Below, in pieces: positions 5,573 through 6,198 of a DNA stretch of 6,198 nt. Under the pieces are notes generated by a model, which was not told where the DNA came from, did no database searches, and saw only the letters and a program-made list of their open reading frames with translations. Every line of letters starts with the position of its first letter. Positions within the stretch are counted from its first letter, which is position 1. Both the position numbers and the translations under genes were made by a program. Source of the DNA: Smithella sp. ME-1 (GTDB lineage Bacteria > Desulfobacterota > Syntrophia > Syntrophales > Smithellaceae); NCBI GenBank assembly GCA_000495415.1, contig AWGX01000851.1, positions 1 to 6,198 on the forward strand, read 5' to 3'.

Positions 5573-6198
5573 ATGATTGAAAATTTGATTAATAATTTAT
5601 CTTTATACCTGCAAGATTCGCTATTTTTAGCGCTTTTAGCCGCTTATTTGGGCGGACTTATAATCAGCTTTACTCCCTGCACTTATCCATTGATTCCTGT
5701 GACCGTCGGCTTTATCGGAGCGCAAAGTTCATCATCCAGGCTCCGTGGATTTTTTCTTTCGTTGTTTTATGTCGGTGGACTCGCTTTCACATACTCCATT
5801 CTGGGCGGCGTAGCCGCTTTATCAGGCAGACTCTTCGGACAAATGCAAACAACACCATGGACGTATTTCATCATGGGTAATTTATGCCTTATCATGGGAC
5901 TATCCATGCTTGATGTTTTTAGTTTCTCTCTGCCTGTTCCGCAAAAGCTTACCAAGATATCGGCAAACAGTAATAAAAAAGGATTTTTAAGCAGTTTTTT
6001 AGTAGGCATCGTGTCCGGTGTTGTTATCGGTCCCTGCACTACTCCCGTACTGGCTATTTTACTGGGATACGTTGCTCTAAAGACGAATGTCCTGCTGGGA
6101 ATGACTCTTCTCTTCGTATTCGCCTTTGGTATGGGTACATTGCTGATTATCGTCGGCACTTTTGCCGGAATTATTGCCGCCTTGCCCAGATCCGGAGT
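5573..6198 (+). CDS. DsbD/CcdA-family thiol-redox membrane protein, partial (3' end beyond window)
   Basis: An open frame of 208 complete codons runs to the right edge without a stop. The product is strongly hydrophobic, with about five membrane segments (roughly 17-48, 59-84, 96-118, 138-166 and 172-203). It carries the two cysteine motifs of the DsbD transmembrane domain: FTPCTYPLIPVT with Cys36 and GPCTTPVLAILLGY with Cys154. In the family this cysteine pair carries electrons from cytoplasmic thioredoxin across the membrane to periplasmic partners, for disulfide isomerisation or cytochrome c maturation. An in-frame stop at 5531-5533 with no earlier ATG shows that the N-terminal periplasmic domain of classical DsbD is absent, so it is CcdA-like or a short DsbD form. 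Whether a C-terminal thioredoxin domain follows is unknown. The ribosome binding site is weak (AAAGAAAAAGAA), and the start relies on the frame and on the first membrane segment. Confidence 0.88.
   Translation, partial: MIENLINNLSLYLQDSLFLALLAAYLGGLIISFTPCTYPLIPVTVGFIGAQSSSSRLRGFFLSLFYVGGLAFTYSILGGVAALSGRLFGQMQTTPWTYFIMGNLCLIMGLSMLDVFSFSLPVPQKLTKISANSNKKGFLSSFLVGIVSGVVIGPCTTPVLAILLGYVALKTNVLLGMTLLFVFAFGMGTLLIIVGTFAGIIAALPRSG

Noticed and set aside
5767..6159. Minus-strand 130-residue open frame at the right end
   Set aside because: It is antisense to the DsbD/CcdA-like gene, whose plus-strand frame has clear PCTYP and GPCTTP motifs and runs off the window edge.

Overview
This window is a stretch of ordinary bacterial chromosome with moderate to low G+C and AT-rich intergenic regions. 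It holds three complete minus-strand metabolic genes, one complete plus-strand lipoprotein gene, and the start of a membrane protein gene that runs off the right edge. The gene mix (a TRAP-associated TatT-type lipoprotein, an acyl-CoA oxidation cluster with a nitronate-monooxygenase-family flavoprotein, and a DsbD/CcdA-type thiol-redox membrane protein) suits a Gram-negative, fatty- or organic-acid-degrading bacterium. A Desulfobacterota-like (former Deltaproteobacteria, e.g. Syntrophales) host is my best guess, by gene content only and with low confidence.

Layout. Positions 1-333 contain no gene I can support. They hold alternating G-run and C-run arms that can form competing hairpins (46-136), a weak candidate promoter, an AT-only perfect inverted repeat (300-320) and a strong Shine-Dalgarno. 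The lipoprotein gene occupies 334-1257 (+). A 36-base convergent gap separates it from a minus-strand cluster, read right to left: NMO/2-nitropropane dioxygenase-family protein (5254-4112), acyl-CoA dehydrogenase (4024-2879) and thiolase-like protein (2793-1294). The gaps are 87 and 85 bases, with no convincing terminator in either. Positions 5255-5572 form a divergent regulatory region with a candidate sigma-70 promoter in each direction. From 5573 a DsbD/CcdA-like membrane protein is read rightwards and is cut by the window end.

How the genes may work together. The three minus-strand genes look like one catabolic operon acting on an acyl-CoA: flavin-dependent alpha,beta-dehydrogenation by the acyl-CoA dehydrogenase, a thiolase-fold protein, and an FMN TIM-barrel oxidoreductase. 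Two of them are unusual at the active site. The thiolase-like protein lacks the normal nucleophilic cysteine and the GHP histidine, and the dehydrogenase has glycine where the common C-terminal catalytic glutamate would be, with a likely substitute glutamate at residue 245. I do not see a clearly new defence or mobile system. The most interesting material is the non-canonical thiolase-like protein in its operon and the G/C-run repeat at the left edge.
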